Assembly: GCF_029392895.1 (NCBI RefSeq)
Contig: NZ_CP114200.1
Coordinates: 6,516,501 to 6,580,500 of the forward strand
Source: Streptomyces sp. 71268
GTDB lineage: Bacteria; Actinomycetota; Actinomycetes; Streptomycetales; Streptomycetaceae
Length of the DNA: 64,000 nt
Direction: 5' to 3'
Positions 49,963-60,140 of the stretch are shown here, in pieces. How positions within the stretch are numbered: the stretch's first letter is position 1; each line of letters begins with the position of its first letter. The position numbers were made by a program, and so were the translations under genes. The notes below the pieces were generated by a model, which saw only the letters and a list, made by a program, of their open reading frames with translations, ran no database searches and was not told the DNA's origin.

Positions 49963-50751
49963 TCAGCCCACCCGGTCCGGGCGCGGCGCGTCGGCGGGCG
50001 ACGCCAGGCGGCTGATGAACGCGTGCGTGTCGGCGAAGATCAGCTCCGCGTCGTGGTCCAGCGTGGCCACGTGGAAGCTGCGCTCCAGCAGCCGTTCGGT
50101 GATGTCCGTGGACGAGACCCGGGCCAGGATGCGCGCCGAGTCCACCGGCGGCACCACGTGGTCCTGCGGGCTGTGCAGCACCAGCAGCGGCTGGGTGACC
50201 TGGGGCAGCTCCGCGTCCACGATCCGGAAGAACTGACGCAGCGAGTGCGCCGCGTGCAGCGGCACCCGGTCGTAGCCCAGTTCCTGGTTGCCCGGCTTGG
50301 CGATGTCGCTCGCGATGCCCTTGGTCGAGGGGACCAGGTGGCGCACCACGGGCAGCGCCCTGGCCGCCACGTCGTGCATCTTGTTCGCCGGGTTGACCAG
50401 CACCAGGCCGCTGACGGTGGCCCCGTGCCGGGCCGCGAGGCGCAGCGCCAGCGTGCCGCCCATGGACAGGCCGCAGACGAAGACCCGGGAACAGCGCGCC
50501 GCCAGCCTGCTCAGTTCCCGGTCGACCTCCGCGTACCAGTCCTGCCAGCCGGTGAGCGCCAGGTCCTGCCACCGGGTGCCGTGGCCGGGCAGCAGCGGGA
50601 GCGAGACCGCGTACCCGCGCTCGGCGAGCGAGGTGGCCCAGGGCCGCACGGACTGGGGGGAGCCGGTGAAGCCGTGGCAGACCAGGACACCGACGGTGTT
50701 CCCGGGGTTTCCGGGGTGGTGGAACGGCTCGGCTCCGGGGGACAGCGGCAC
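49963..50751 (-). CDS. Alpha/beta hydrolase (carboxylesterase/monoacylglycerol lipase type)
   Basis: A 262-residue serine hydrolase. The oxyanion loop VCHGFTGSP, nucleophile Ser in CGLSMGG, Asp in HSPQDHVVPP and His in RSFHVATLDHDAE complete the triad. The short cap and the HVATLDHD ending are those of Est30-like carboxylesterases. GTG 50751 lies after GGAG. It is divergent from the acyltransferase gene 270 bases away, and a lipid substrate would suit that neighbour. The natural substrate is unknown. Confidence 0.92.
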   Translation of the reverse strand: MPLSPGAEPFHHPGNPGNTVGVLVCHGFTGSPQSVRPWATSLAERGYAVSLPLLPGHGTRWQDLALTGWQDWYAEVDRELSRLAARCSRVFVCGLSMGGTLALRLAARHGATVSGLVLVNPANKMHDVAARALPVVRHLVPSTKGIASDIAKPGNQELGYDRVPLHAAHSLRQFFRIVDAELPQVTQPLLVLHSPQDHVVPPVDSARILARVSSTDITERLLERSFHVATLDHDAELIFADTHAFISRLASPADAPRPDRVG

Positions 50752-51021
50752 CGGGGTCTCCGTTCGGTCAGGGGCCGGGCGCGGCCGGACGGTTGGGACC
50801 TCAGCCTACGCGGAGCGCCGCACGTCGGATAGGCCGATCGGTACGCCCGCGCCCGCCCGGTACGCCGCGCGCACGCCGAGCGCGGGGCCCGGGGCGAGCC
50901 GGGCCACGGGCGTCGGACCGGACCGGGCCGCGCCCCGGCCCGTCGCCCGCCGCCGAACGCGGGCGAGAGCCGTGCCCCGCGGCGGGTTAAGGTCTCCTCG
51001 TCGGATACAGGAGGTCCTCGG

Positions 51022-51816
51022 TTGTTCTACGGCGCAATGAAGCTTTCCATCGGTGGGTCGCTGAAGCTTGCCTTCCGACCCTGGGTGGAGGGCCTGGAGA
51101 ACATCCCGTCCGAGGGGCCCGCGATCCTGGCCAGCAACCACCTCTCCTTCTCGGACTCCTTCTTCCTGCCGGCGATGCTCGACCGGAAGGTCACCTTCAT
51201 CGCCAAGGCGGAGTACTTCACCTCGCCCGGCCTCAAGGGCAGGATGACCGCAGCCTTCTTCAAGGGCGTCGGCCAGCTCCCGGTGGACCGCTCGGGCGCG
51301 CGCGGCGCCGGCGAGGCCGCGATCAAGAGCGGCATCGAGGTGCTGGAGCGCGGTGAGCTCTTCGGCATCTACCCGGAGGGCACCCGCTCCCCGGACGGCC
51401 GGCTCTACCGCGGCAAGCCGGGCGGCCTGGCCCGGGTCGCGCTGGCCACCGGAGCGCCGGTGATCCCGGTCGCGATGATCGACACCGAGAAGATCCAGCC
51501 GCCGGGCAAGGTGATGCCCAAGCTGATGCGGCCGGGCATCCGGATCGGCAAGCCGCTGGACTTCAGCCGCTACCACGGCATGGACGGCGACCGGTTCATC
51601 CTGCGCTCGGTCACCGACGAGGTCATGTACGAAATCATGAAGCTCTCGGGCCAGGAGTACGTGGACATCTACGCGACCGCCGCCAAGCGGCAGCTCGCCG
51701 AGGCCGCCAAGCAGGAGAAGGAAGAGAAGGCGGCCAAGGCGGCGAAGGACGATGCCGGCAAGGCCGGCAAGCCCGGCCGGGCCGGCACGAGGGGTTCGGA
51801 CGCGGCGGGCCGGTAA
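51022..51816 (+). CDS. 1-acyl-sn-glycerol-3-phosphate acyltransferase (PlsC family)
   Basis: A 264-residue acyltransferase for phosphatidic acid synthesis at the membrane. Motif I is NHLSFSD (His40, Asp45), motif II is around VDRSGARGAG, motif III is YPEGTRSPDG and motif IV is VIPVAMIDT. The Lys/Ala-rich tail (about 225-264) is disordered. The start is TTG 51022, with AGGAGGT at ideal spacing; it gives LFYGAMKLSIGG, which fits the family. The upstream 270 bases to the divergent hydrolase carry no other gene. Confidence 0.95.
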   Translation: MFYGAMKLSIGGSLKLAFRPWVEGLENIPSEGPAILASNHLSFSDSFFLPAMLDRKVTFIAKAEYFTSPGLKGRMTAAFFKGVGQLPVDRSGARGAGEAAIKSGIEVLERGELFGIYPEGTRSPDGRLYRGKPGGLARVALATGAPVIPVAMIDTEKIQPPGKVMPKLMRPGIRIGKPLDFSRYHGMDGDRFILRSVTDEVMYEIMKLSGQEYVDIYATAAKRQLAEAAKQEKEEKAAKAAKDDAGKAGKPGRAGTRGSDAAGR

Positions 51817-51930
51817 CGAGGCCGGGGCGCTGGCGACGAGGCCAGGTCGCTGCCGACGGGCCCGGGTCGCTGGTGAGGGGGCCGGGTCGCTACGGTCGAC
51901 GGGGGAGCGGTGCCCAGCGGGGGGTGTCAG

Positions 51931-53222
51931 GTGGCTCAGCAAGCGGCGCGTGAGCGTCCGGCGCGCGAGCGCGTGGTGCGGATGTCGGTCGAGCAGCCGC
52001 TGTGGCGAGCCCTGACCGGCTACCGCGTCCTGACCGCGCTCTACGCGATCGCCCTGTACGTCCACGCCTACGGCGAGTACGCGCACCCGCTCGGCGCCGG
52101 CGCGTACATGCTGCTGCTGGCCGGCTGGATGGCGTTCAGCTGGCGCATGGTCAGCTCCGCCGAGCGGTGCACCAGGCGGTTCCTGATCGCGGACCTCTCC
52201 GTGGCGATCGTCGGCATCCTGCTGACGCCGCTGGTCGACACGGACCAGCGGATCGTCGACGGCGGACCCACGCTGCCCTCGATATGGACCGCGGGCGCCG
52301 TGCTCGGCTTCGCCATCAAGGGCGGCTGGCGCTGGGGCGCGGTGGCCTCGGCCATAGCGGGCGCGGCCAACATCGTCGAGCGCGGGGCCTTCGCCCAGAA
52401 CACGGTGCACAACGTGATGCTGGTCTGGGTGGCCAGCGTGGCGATCGGCTACGTGGTCGAGGTGGCCCGCGCCAGTGAGCGCACCCTCGCCCGGGCCCTG
52501 CAGATCGAGGCGGCCACCCGGGAGCGGGAGCGGCTGGCCCGCGACATCCACGACAGCGTGCTCCAGGTGCTGGCCATGGTGCAGCGGCGGGGCGTGGCCA
52601 TCGGTGGCGAGGCGGCCGAACTCGGCCGGATGGCCGGCGAGCAGGAGGTCGCGCTGCGCACCCTGATCACCAGCGGACTGGACCGGTCGGGCCACCCGCC
52701 CGGCGCCCGGCCCACCGACACCGCACCGCCCGCCGGCCCGGCCGCGCCGTCCCCCTCGCCACCGCCCGGGCCGCCGCGGACGCCGCCCGTGAGGCGGCGG
52801 ACGCTGGCCGCGCGTCGGAGCCGCTGGACCTGCGCACCCTGCTCGCGCCGTTCGCCGGGGCCTCGGTCTCGCTCGCCGAACCGGGCGCCCCCGTACTGCT
52901 GCCCGCGCACGCGGCGACGGAGCTGGCGAGCGCGGTCAGCGCCGCGCTGGACAACGTGCGCCAGCACGCCGGCGAGGGGGCCAGGGCGTTCATATTGATC
53001 GAGGACGAGCCGGACGCCGTGCTCGTCACCGTCCGCGACGACGGCCCGGGCATCCCGGAGGGGCGGCTCGTGGACGCCGAGCGCGAGGGGCGGCTCGGCG
53101 TCGCCCAGTCGATCCGGGGCCGACTGCGCGACCTCGGCGGCAGCGCGGACCTCGAATCGGTGCCGGGGCAGGGCACCGAGGTGGAGTTGCGAGTCCCACG
53201 GGGGAGGAAGGACGCGTCATGA
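51931..53222 (+). pseudogene. Sensor histidine kinase (MacS-like), frameshifted in the linker
   Basis: The kinase is split between two frames. Frame one (from GTG 51931) encodes five or six membrane helices, a PspC-like linker and the phosphoacceptor block RLARDIHDSVLQVLAMVQRRG, then continues to about 52690. The ATPase domain, EPLDLRTLLAPFAGASV to VELRVPRGRKDAS, is in another frame to 53222. One base has been lost (or two gained) between about 52683 and 52790, a GC-rich linker with CCCCC and GGCCC runs. Both halves are otherwise intact, so a sequencing or assembly error or a very recent mutation is likely. The stop overlaps the regulator start (ATGA). Confidence 0.85.
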
Positions 53223-53893
53223 GCGAGGCAGCGGTCGTACGGGTGATGGTGGTGGACGACCACCCGATGTGGCGGGACGCGGTCGCCCGCGACCTGGCGG
53301 AAGCCGGGTTCGACGTGGTGGCGACCGCCGGCGACGGGCCGCAGGCGGTGCGCCGGGCCACCGCCGCGCGGCCCGACGTACTGGTGCTCGACCTCAACCT
53401 GCCGGGGCTGCCGGGGGTGCGGGTGTGCAAGGAACTGGTGGGCGCCAACCCCGCGCTGCGGGTGCTGGTCCTGTCGGCCAGCGGCGAGCACGCGGACGTG
53501 CTGGAGGCCGTGAAGTCGGGCGCCACCGGCTACCTGGTGAAGTCCGCGTCGACTGCCGAACTCCTGGACGCGGTGAGCCGTACGGCCGCCGGCGACGCGG
53601 TGTTCACGCCCGGCCTCGCGGGCCTGGTCCTCGGCGAGTACCGGCGCCTGGCCACCGAGCCGGCCCCGGCCACCACCGACGAGGCGGGCGCGCCCCGGCT
53701 GACCGACCGGGAGACCGAGGTGCTGCGGCTGGTCGCCAAGGGCCTTTCGTACAAGCAGATCGCCGAGCGGCTCGTCATCTCGCACCGCACCGTGCAGAAC
53801 CACGTCCAGAACACCCTGGGCAAGCTGCACCTGCACAACCGCGTCGAGTTGGTGCGCTACGCCATAGAGCGCGGCCTGGACGGCGACGCGTAA
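53219..53893 (+). CDS. LuxR-family response regulator, partner of the frameshifted kinase
   Basis: A 224-residue NarL/FixJ-type regulator. Receiver: VVDDHPMWRD, Asp58 in VLVLDLNLPG, LSAS and GYLVKSAS with the conserved Lys. Output: LTDRETEVLRLVAKGLSYKQIAERL followed by HRTVQNHVQNTLGKL. All residues needed for signalling are present. ATG 53219 overlaps the kinase end. If the kinase is truly broken, this regulator is an orphan. Confidence 0.95.
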   Translation: MSEAAVVRVMVVDDHPMWRDAVARDLAEAGFDVVATAGDGPQAVRRATAARPDVLVLDLNLPGLPGVRVCKELVGANPALRVLVLSASGEHADVLEAVKSGATGYLVKSASTAELLDAVSRTAAGDAVFTPGLAGLVLGEYRRLATEPAPATTDEAGAPRLTDRETEVLRLVAKGLSYKQIAERLVISHRTVQNHVQNTLGKLHLHNRVELVRYAIERGLDGDA

Positions 53894-54015
53894 CGCGCGA
53901 GGCCGCCGAACGTCCGTCCGCGGGTCGCTCGCGCCCCGCGCGCCCCTCGTACGAGTGAACGCGCCGGACCAACTCCCGCGCCGCGCGCGGCAATTCGCCC
54001 TCTACCCCCACTCGT

Positions 54016-54029
54016 GTGACCTGCGTCAC
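54016..54029. promoter_or_regulatory. Candidate Crp-type site before pfkA
   Basis: GTGACCTGCGTCAC fits GTG-N6-GNCAC, the Streptomyces Crp consensus as I recall it, and is an inverted repeat (GTGAC, CTGC, GTCAC). It ends four bases before a -10 candidate. Confidence 0.4.
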
Positions 54030-54032
54030 CAT

Positions 54033-54038
54033 TAGCGT
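54033..54038 (+). promoter_or_regulatory. -10 element of pfkA
   Basis: TAGCGT, 41 bases before the pfkA ATG. Confidence 0.5.
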
Positions 54039-54079
54039 GGCTGCCAAATCGGGTCATTCACGGGAGAAGGGAAGATGCG

Positions 54080-55108
54080 ATGCGGGTCGGAGTGCTGACC
54101 GGTGGTGGTGACTGCCCCGGTCTCAACGCGGTCATCCGCGCGGCCGTCCGCAAGGGCGTCCAGGAGTACGGATACACCTTCACCGGGTTCAGGGACGGCT
54201 GGCGCGGACCGCTGGAGGGCCAGGTCGTACCGCTCGACATCCCCGCGGTGCGCGGCATCCTGCCGCGCGGCGGCACCATCCTCGGATCGTCGCGGACCAA
54301 TCCGCTCACGGCGGTGGACGGCATCCGCCGGATCAAGGAGAACCTCGCCAAGCACGAGGTGGACGCGCTGATCGCGATCGGCGGCGAGGACACCCTCGGC
54401 GTCGCGGCGCGGCTGTCCGACGAGTACGGGGTGCCGTGCGTCGGCGTCCCCAAGACCATCGACAACGACCTGTCCGCCACCGACTACACCTTCGGCTTCG
54501 ACACGGCCGTCAACATCGCCACCGAGGCCATCGACCGGCTGCACACCACGGCCGAGTCCCACATGCGGGTCCTGGTGGTGGAGGTGATGGGCCGGCACGC
54601 CGGCTGGATCGCCCTGCACTCGGGCCTCGCCGGCGGGGCCAACGCGATCCTCATCCCGGAGCAGCGGTTCGACGTGGCCGAGGTCTGCGGCTGGGTGGAG
54701 TCCCGGTTCAAGGTCCGCTACGCGCCCATCGTCGTCGTCGCCGAGGGCGCCATGCCCAAGGACGGCGAGATGGTCCTCAAGGACGGCTCGCTGGACTCCT
54801 TCGGCCACGTGCGGCTGTCGGGCGTCGGCGAGTGGCTGGCCAAGGAGATCGAGCGGCGCACCGGCAAGGAGGCCAGGACCACCGTGCTCGGCCACGTCCA
54901 GCGCGGCGGCACGCCCAGCGCCTTCGACCGCTGGCTGGCCACCCGCTTCGGCCTGCACGCCATCGAGGCCGTACGGGACCAGGCGTACGGCGCGATGGTC
55001 GCGCTGCGCGGCACGGAGGTGGTGCGCGTGCCGCTGACCGAGGCCACGGCCAAGCTCAAGACCGTGGACCCGCGGCTGTACGCGGAGGCCGGGGTCTTCT
55101 TCGGCTGA
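54080..55108 (+). CDS. pfkA: 6-phosphofructokinase with PPi-type active-site residues
   Basis: A 342-residue PFK of the actinobacterial group. It phosphorylates fructose 6-phosphate. Motifs are LTGGGDCPGLNAVIR, GGTILGSSR, AIGGEDTLGVA, KTIDNDLSATDYTFGF (catalytic Asp128), MGRHAGWIA and HVQRGGTPSAFDR. At the two positions used to tell donors apart it has Asp104 (after GGE) and Lys125, the combination of pyrophosphate-using enzymes; ATP enzymes such as the E. coli one have Gly at both. Prediction of the donor from this is uncertain in actinomycetes. ATG 54080 follows GAGAAGGGAAG; ATG 54075 is out of frame. Confidence 0.95.
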   Translation: MRVGVLTGGGDCPGLNAVIRAAVRKGVQEYGYTFTGFRDGWRGPLEGQVVPLDIPAVRGILPRGGTILGSSRTNPLTAVDGIRRIKENLAKHEVDALIAIGGEDTLGVAARLSDEYGVPCVGVPKTIDNDLSATDYTFGFDTAVNIATEAIDRLHTTAESHMRVLVVEVMGRHAGWIALHSGLAGGANAILIPEQRFDVAEVCGWVESRFKVRYAPIVVVAEGAMPKDGEMVLKDGSLDSFGHVRLSGVGEWLAKEIERRTGKEARTTVLGHVQRGGTPSAFDRWLATRFGLHAIEAVRDQAYGAMVALRGTEVVRVPLTEATAKLKTVDPRLYAEAGVFFG

Positions 55109-55112
55109 GCGC

Positions 55113-55128
55113 GTGGCGGGCCCGCCAC
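55113..55128. terminator. Hairpin after pfkA
   Basis: GTGGCGGG-CCCGCCAC is a perfect 16-base palindrome five bases after the stop. A run of ten G at 55191-55200 and more GC-rich dyads fill the gap to the convergent TrpEG gene. Confidence 0.45.
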
Positions 55129-55238
55129 GGACACGCGGCGGGCCCGTCCCGGCCGGGGCCCGGCCGGGGCGCGCCAACCGGCCCTCAGCCGGGGGGGGGG
55201 CGACCGGCTACCGCGCCGGCCGCCCCGGGCCCGCCCCG

Positions 55239-57257
55239 TTACGCCTGCGGCACCGTCTGCCGGGCCAGCGCCAACTCCTGGGCCACCAGCGCCGCGCCGC
55301 CCAGCGTCAGCACCGACTCCGGGTGGAACTGGAGCCCGCCGAACCCGGGCCCGCGCAGCGCGTGCACCTCGCCGCTCACCGCGTCCCGACTCAACTCGAC
55401 CCGGCGCGAGGCGAGTTCCGTCTCCGCCCGCGCGTCACAGCGGGCCGTGAACGTGTTATAGAAGCCGACCGTCTCCGGCCGGCCGAAGAAGTCGATCCGC
55501 TCCTGGGCGCCCTGCGCCGGCACCCGCTTGCGGACGATCGGAAGACCCAGCTCCGCGGCGATCAGCTCGTGCCCCAGGCAGACCCCGAGCAGCCCGTGCC
55601 GGTGCTCGCGCAGCAGGTCCGCCGCCAGGCCGCGCAGCAGCCGCATCCTCGGGTCGGCCGCGTCCGACGGGTCGCCCGGGCCCGGGCCGAGCACGACCGG
55701 ACCCGGGTGCGCGAGCGCGGCCTCCCGCAGCCCCGGCTCGGCGAACCCGCGCACCTCAACCCGCAGCCCCGAGGTGGCCAGCAGGTGCGCCAGCATCGAG
55801 GTGAACGTGTCCTCGGCGTCGACGACCAGCGCGTGCCCCGCGCTCCCCGCGCCCGGCCCCGGCGCGTTCATCCGCAGCCAGAACGGCGCCAGGTCCGCGC
55901 GCCTGGCGTCGAGCGCGGCCCGCACCCGCGGGTCGTCCGCGAGACGGCTGGCGCCCGCGCCGGACGCCCGCGCCGGAGCCGCCCGCACCCCGAGCGCCGT
56001 CAGCACCCCGGCGGCCTTGGCGTGCGTCTCGGCGACCTCCCCGGCCGGGTCGGAGTGGCGTACCAGGGTCGCCCCGACCGGCACCCGCAGCCGCCCGCGC
56101 CCGTCGATGTCGGCGGTGCGGATGAGGATCGGCGAGTCCAGGGTGCGGGCCCCGCCGGCGTCCCGGCCGATCAGCGCGAGAGCCCCCGCGTAGTAGCCGC
56201 GCCCCCGGCCGTCCGTGCCGCGCGGCTCGTGCCGGGCGATCACCCGGCAGGCGTTCTGTACGGGCGAGCCGGTGACGGTCGCCGCGAACATCGTCTGCCG
56301 CAGCACCTCGCGCACGTCCAGCGTGCTGCGCCCGCGCAGCTCGTACTCGGTGTGCGCCAGGTGCGCCATCTCCCGCAGCCGCGGCCCGACCACCACGCCG
56401 CCCCGGTCGCCGACGGCGCACATCATCTTCAGCTCCTCGTCCACGACCATGGACAACTCCTCCACCTCCTTGCGGTCGCCGAGGAACGCGAGCAGGCCCT
56501 CGACGCTGGGACCCCGCTCGGGGTAGCGGTAGGTGCCGCTGATGGGGTTCATCACGACGGTCTCGCCCGACATCCGCACGTGCACCTCGGGACTGGCGCC
56601 CACCAGCGTCCGCTCGCCGGTGTGCACCACGTACGTCCAGTACGCGCCGCGCTCGCCGGCCAGCAGGTGGCGGAAGAGCGCGAGCGCGTCGCGGGCGGCG
56701 AAGCCGGGGATCTCGCCCTCGAAGGTGCGCCGGATCACGAAGTTGGCGCCCTCGCCGGTGCCGATCTCCTCGTCGATGACGCGCCGCACGATCCGCGCGT
56801 ACCCCTCGTCGTCGACGTCGAAGGCGCCATCCGTCACCCGCACCTGGTGCGCGGGGAGCGCCGCGAGCAGCGCGGACAGCGGCAGCGCGTACGCCTCGTC
56901 GGGGCGCAGCACCGCCAGCGGGGTCCCGTCGTCGTGCGCCTGGAAGCCGCGCTCGCGGATCTGCCGGAAGGGCACCAGCGCCAGCGCGTCCCACGCCGGT
57001 CGCCCCGCCCGCGCGGGGTCCGCGCCCGGCTCGGGGAGCGGGATGTCGGCGAGCCGGTCGACCTCGGTGACCGGCCCGATCAGGACCTCGACGGTGTCCG
57101 CGTCGTGCCCGGGCGCCCGGCGCCGCAACAGCGCGTACGGAGGGCAGTCGGCGGACAGGAGGCGGCGGACGAGCTCGGCGGCGCCGGGCTGGTCGCGCTC
57201 GGGCGTACCGGGCTGGGCGTGGTGCGCCGGCTTGGGTGGCTGTGACTGCTCTGACAT
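55239..57257 (-). CDS. Fused anthranilate synthase TrpE-TrpG
   Basis: A 672-residue single-chain enzyme making anthranilate from chorismate and glutamine. The TrpE part (about 1-440) has GEGANFVIRRTFEGEI, MNPISGTYRYPERG, the MMCAVGDRGGVVVGPR-like Mg and chorismate blocks and TVTGSPVQNACRVI. The glutaminase part (about 470-672) has GPGPGDP, the nucleophile Cys in GVCLGHELIA and His/Glu in LQFHPESVL. The fusion resembles phenazine-type PhzE, but a trp attenuator precedes it, so tryptophan synthesis is the likely job. ATG 57257 follows GGAAGG. Confidence 0.95.
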   Translation of the reverse strand: MSEQSQPPKPAHHAQPGTPERDQPGAAELVRRLLSADCPPYALLRRRAPGHDADTVEVLIGPVTEVDRLADIPLPEPGADPARAGRPAWDALALVPFRQIRERGFQAHDDGTPLAVLRPDEAYALPLSALLAALPAHQVRVTDGAFDVDDEGYARIVRRVIDEEIGTGEGANFVIRRTFEGEIPGFAARDALALFRHLLAGERGAYWTYVVHTGERTLVGASPEVHVRMSGETVVMNPISGTYRYPERGPSVEGLLAFLGDRKEVEELSMVVDEELKMMCAVGDRGGVVVGPRLREMAHLAHTEYELRGRSTLDVREVLRQTMFAATVTGSPVQNACRVIARHEPRGTDGRGRGYYAGALALIGRDAGGARTLDSPILIRTADIDGRGRLRVPVGATLVRHSDPAGEVAETHAKAAGVLTALGVRAAPARASGAGASRLADDPRVRAALDARRADLAPFWLRMNAPGPGAGSAGHALVVDAEDTFTSMLAHLLATSGLRVEVRGFAEPGLREAALAHPGPVVLGPGPGDPSDAADPRMRLLRGLAADLLREHRHGLLGVCLGHELIAAELGLPIVRKRVPAQGAQERIDFFGRPETVGFYNTFTARCDARAETELASRRVELSRDAVSGEVHALRGPGFGGLQFHPESVLTLGGAALVAQELALARQTVPQA

Positions 57258-57326
57258 GGGGTCCTTCCGTCCGGAGGGGTCCACGGGTCAGGTGGACCTA
57301 CGGGGGAGGGACGGCCCGCACACGCA

Positions 57327-57356
57327 GCGAAGGCCGCCCCTCGGGGCGGCCTTCGC
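57327..57356 (-). terminator. trp attenuator hairpin
   Basis: GCGAAGGCCGCCCC at 57327-57340, loop TC, perfect complement at 57343-57356: a 14-bp stem between the leader peptide and the TrpEG start. It is the terminator arm of a classical attenuator. Confidence 0.8.
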
Positions 57357-57378
57357 GTGGTGCTGTGGACAACGCGCG

Positions 57379-59014
<1,636 letters not shown>

Positions 59015-59036
59015 CGGACGGGGCCTGAAACGGCGT

Positions 59037-59067
59037 GTGGGGCGCGGATCTGTGATCCGCGCCCCAC
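59037..59067 (+). terminator. Terminator after DAHP synthase
   Basis: GTGGGGCGCGGATC at 59037-59050, loop TGT, perfect 14-bp complement at 59054-59067. Confidence 0.85.
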
Positions 59068-59105
59068 TGCTGTGACCCCGACTGTTATCCCCGTGGGGTG
59101 CCGGG

Positions 59106-59124
59106 TAAGGTAAGGGTAACCTCA
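59106..59124. promoter_or_regulatory. Iron box (DmdR/IdeR-type operator) before bfd
   Basis: TAAGGTAAGGGTAACCTCA matches 15 of 19 positions of the actinobacterial iron box TTAGGTTAGGCTAACCTAA. It lies 52 bases before the bfd start. Iron-loaded DmdR1 would bind here and repress. Confidence 0.7.
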
Positions 59125-59175
59125 GCGATCAATGGTGATGAGGTTTCCCTATCAATCCCGTACGGGGGTGACCGC

Positions 59176-59448
59176 GTGTACGTCTGCTCATGCTTCGGCA
59201 TCACCGAGCGGCAGGTACGGGAGCATGCGGAAAGCGGCGCGTGCACCCCTCGCCAGATAGCCTCCGCCAGCAAGGCGGGCACCGACTGCGGCTCGTGCGT
59301 GCGCCGCATCCAGGCGCTCCTCGGGCGGGGCGCGGGCTGTCCCCGGCGCGCGGTCCTCGACCGACTCGGTCCGGACGGTGCCGCCGCCGCGCTGGCCGCC
59401 GAGCAGCCGGCCGCTCCCGCGCCGGTGTCCACCGTCGAGGCCGCCTGA
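59176..59448 (+). CDS. bfd: Bacterioferritin-associated ferredoxin
   Basis: A 90-residue protein whose first 50 residues are a [2Fe-2S] Bfd domain with the diagnostic Cys spacing: Cys4, Cys6, Cys38 and Cys41 (VYVCSCFGIT and GTDCGSC). The remaining 40 residues are an Ala/Pro-rich tail not needed for the fold. It reduces the ferric core of bacterioferritin to release iron. GTG 59176 with GGGGG before it is preferred to an ATG 78 bases upstream, which would put the iron box inside the gene. Its partner bfr is the next gene, convergent. Confidence 0.92.
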   Translation: MYVCSCFGITERQVREHAESGACTPRQIASASKAGTDCGSCVRRIQALLGRGAGCPRRAVLDRLGPDGAAAALAAEQPAAPAPVSTVEAA

Positions 59449-59503
59449 CGCCAGGTCCCGCGTAGACTGCCGCGCGGACGGGTGCCGCCCGGCGAATACG
59501 GGA

Positions 59504-59983
59504 CTAGCTGTCGGGCTGCTCGATGAGTTGCGCGATGTAGAGCGGCTCGCCCAGTTTCTCGATCAGTTCGAGCTGGGTGTCGAGATAGTCGATGTGGTGT
59601 TCCTCGTCTTCGAGGATGCTCTCGAAGATGTTCGCCGACGTGATGTCGCCCTTGGACCGCATGACCTCGATGCCGCGCCGCAGGCGATCGATCGCCTCCA
59701 CCTCGACCTGCCGGTCCGCCTGGAACATCTCGGTCACCGTCTGCCCCACCCGGACGTGGAACAGCCGCTGGTAGTTGGGTAGGCCCTCCAGGAACAGAAT
59801 CCGGTCGGTCAGCACCTCGGCGTGCTTCATCTCGTCGAACGACTCGTGCCGCGTGTACTTCGCGAGCTTGGTCCAACCGAAGTTCTCCTGCATTTTCGCG
59901 TGCAGGAAGTACTGGTTGATCGCGGTGAGCTCACCGGTGAGCTGCTCGTTGAGGAATTCGATGACCTCGGGGTCGCCCTGCAT
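59504..59983 (-). CDS. bfr: Bacterioferritin
   Basis: A 159-residue heme-containing ferritin that forms 24-mers and stores iron. The ferroxidase ligands are all present: Glu18, Glu51, His54 (SFDEMKHAE) and, in the fourth helix, Glu and His in LEDEEHHIDYLD. Met52, the heme ligand at the dimer interface, is conserved. ATG 59983 follows AAGGAG by eight bases. No iron box is visible upstream, which fits the usual pattern in which storage genes are not repressed by iron. Confidence 0.97.
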   Translation of the reverse strand: MQGDPEVIEFLNEQLTGELTAINQYFLHAKMQENFGWTKLAKYTRHESFDEMKHAEVLTDRILFLEGLPNYQRLFHVRVGQTVTEMFQADRQVEVEAIDRLRRGIEVMRSKGDITSANIFESILEDEEHHIDYLDTQLELIEKLGEPLYIAQLIEQPDS

Positions 59984-60140
59984 CGCAGAGACTCCTTCCA
60001 ATCCAAGCGGGAACGGGAGTTCGCGCGCATCCTCGCACCGCGCCGGCGACACCGTCCAGTAAGTGCATGCTTAGTGTGAGTTGCCCGAATAGCAGAGCCG
60101 CTGGTCACGACCACCCCCGAAGGTCTGACACCATGGAGGC

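Noticed and set aside
52690..52790. Programmed ribosomal frameshifting in the kinase gene
   Set aside because: No X-XXY-YYZ slippery heptamer in phase and no reason for such control in a histidine kinase; an indel is simpler.
59098..59175. ATG at 59098 as the bfd start
   Set aside because: It would place the iron box inside the coding region, and the Bfd fold begins at VYVCSC.
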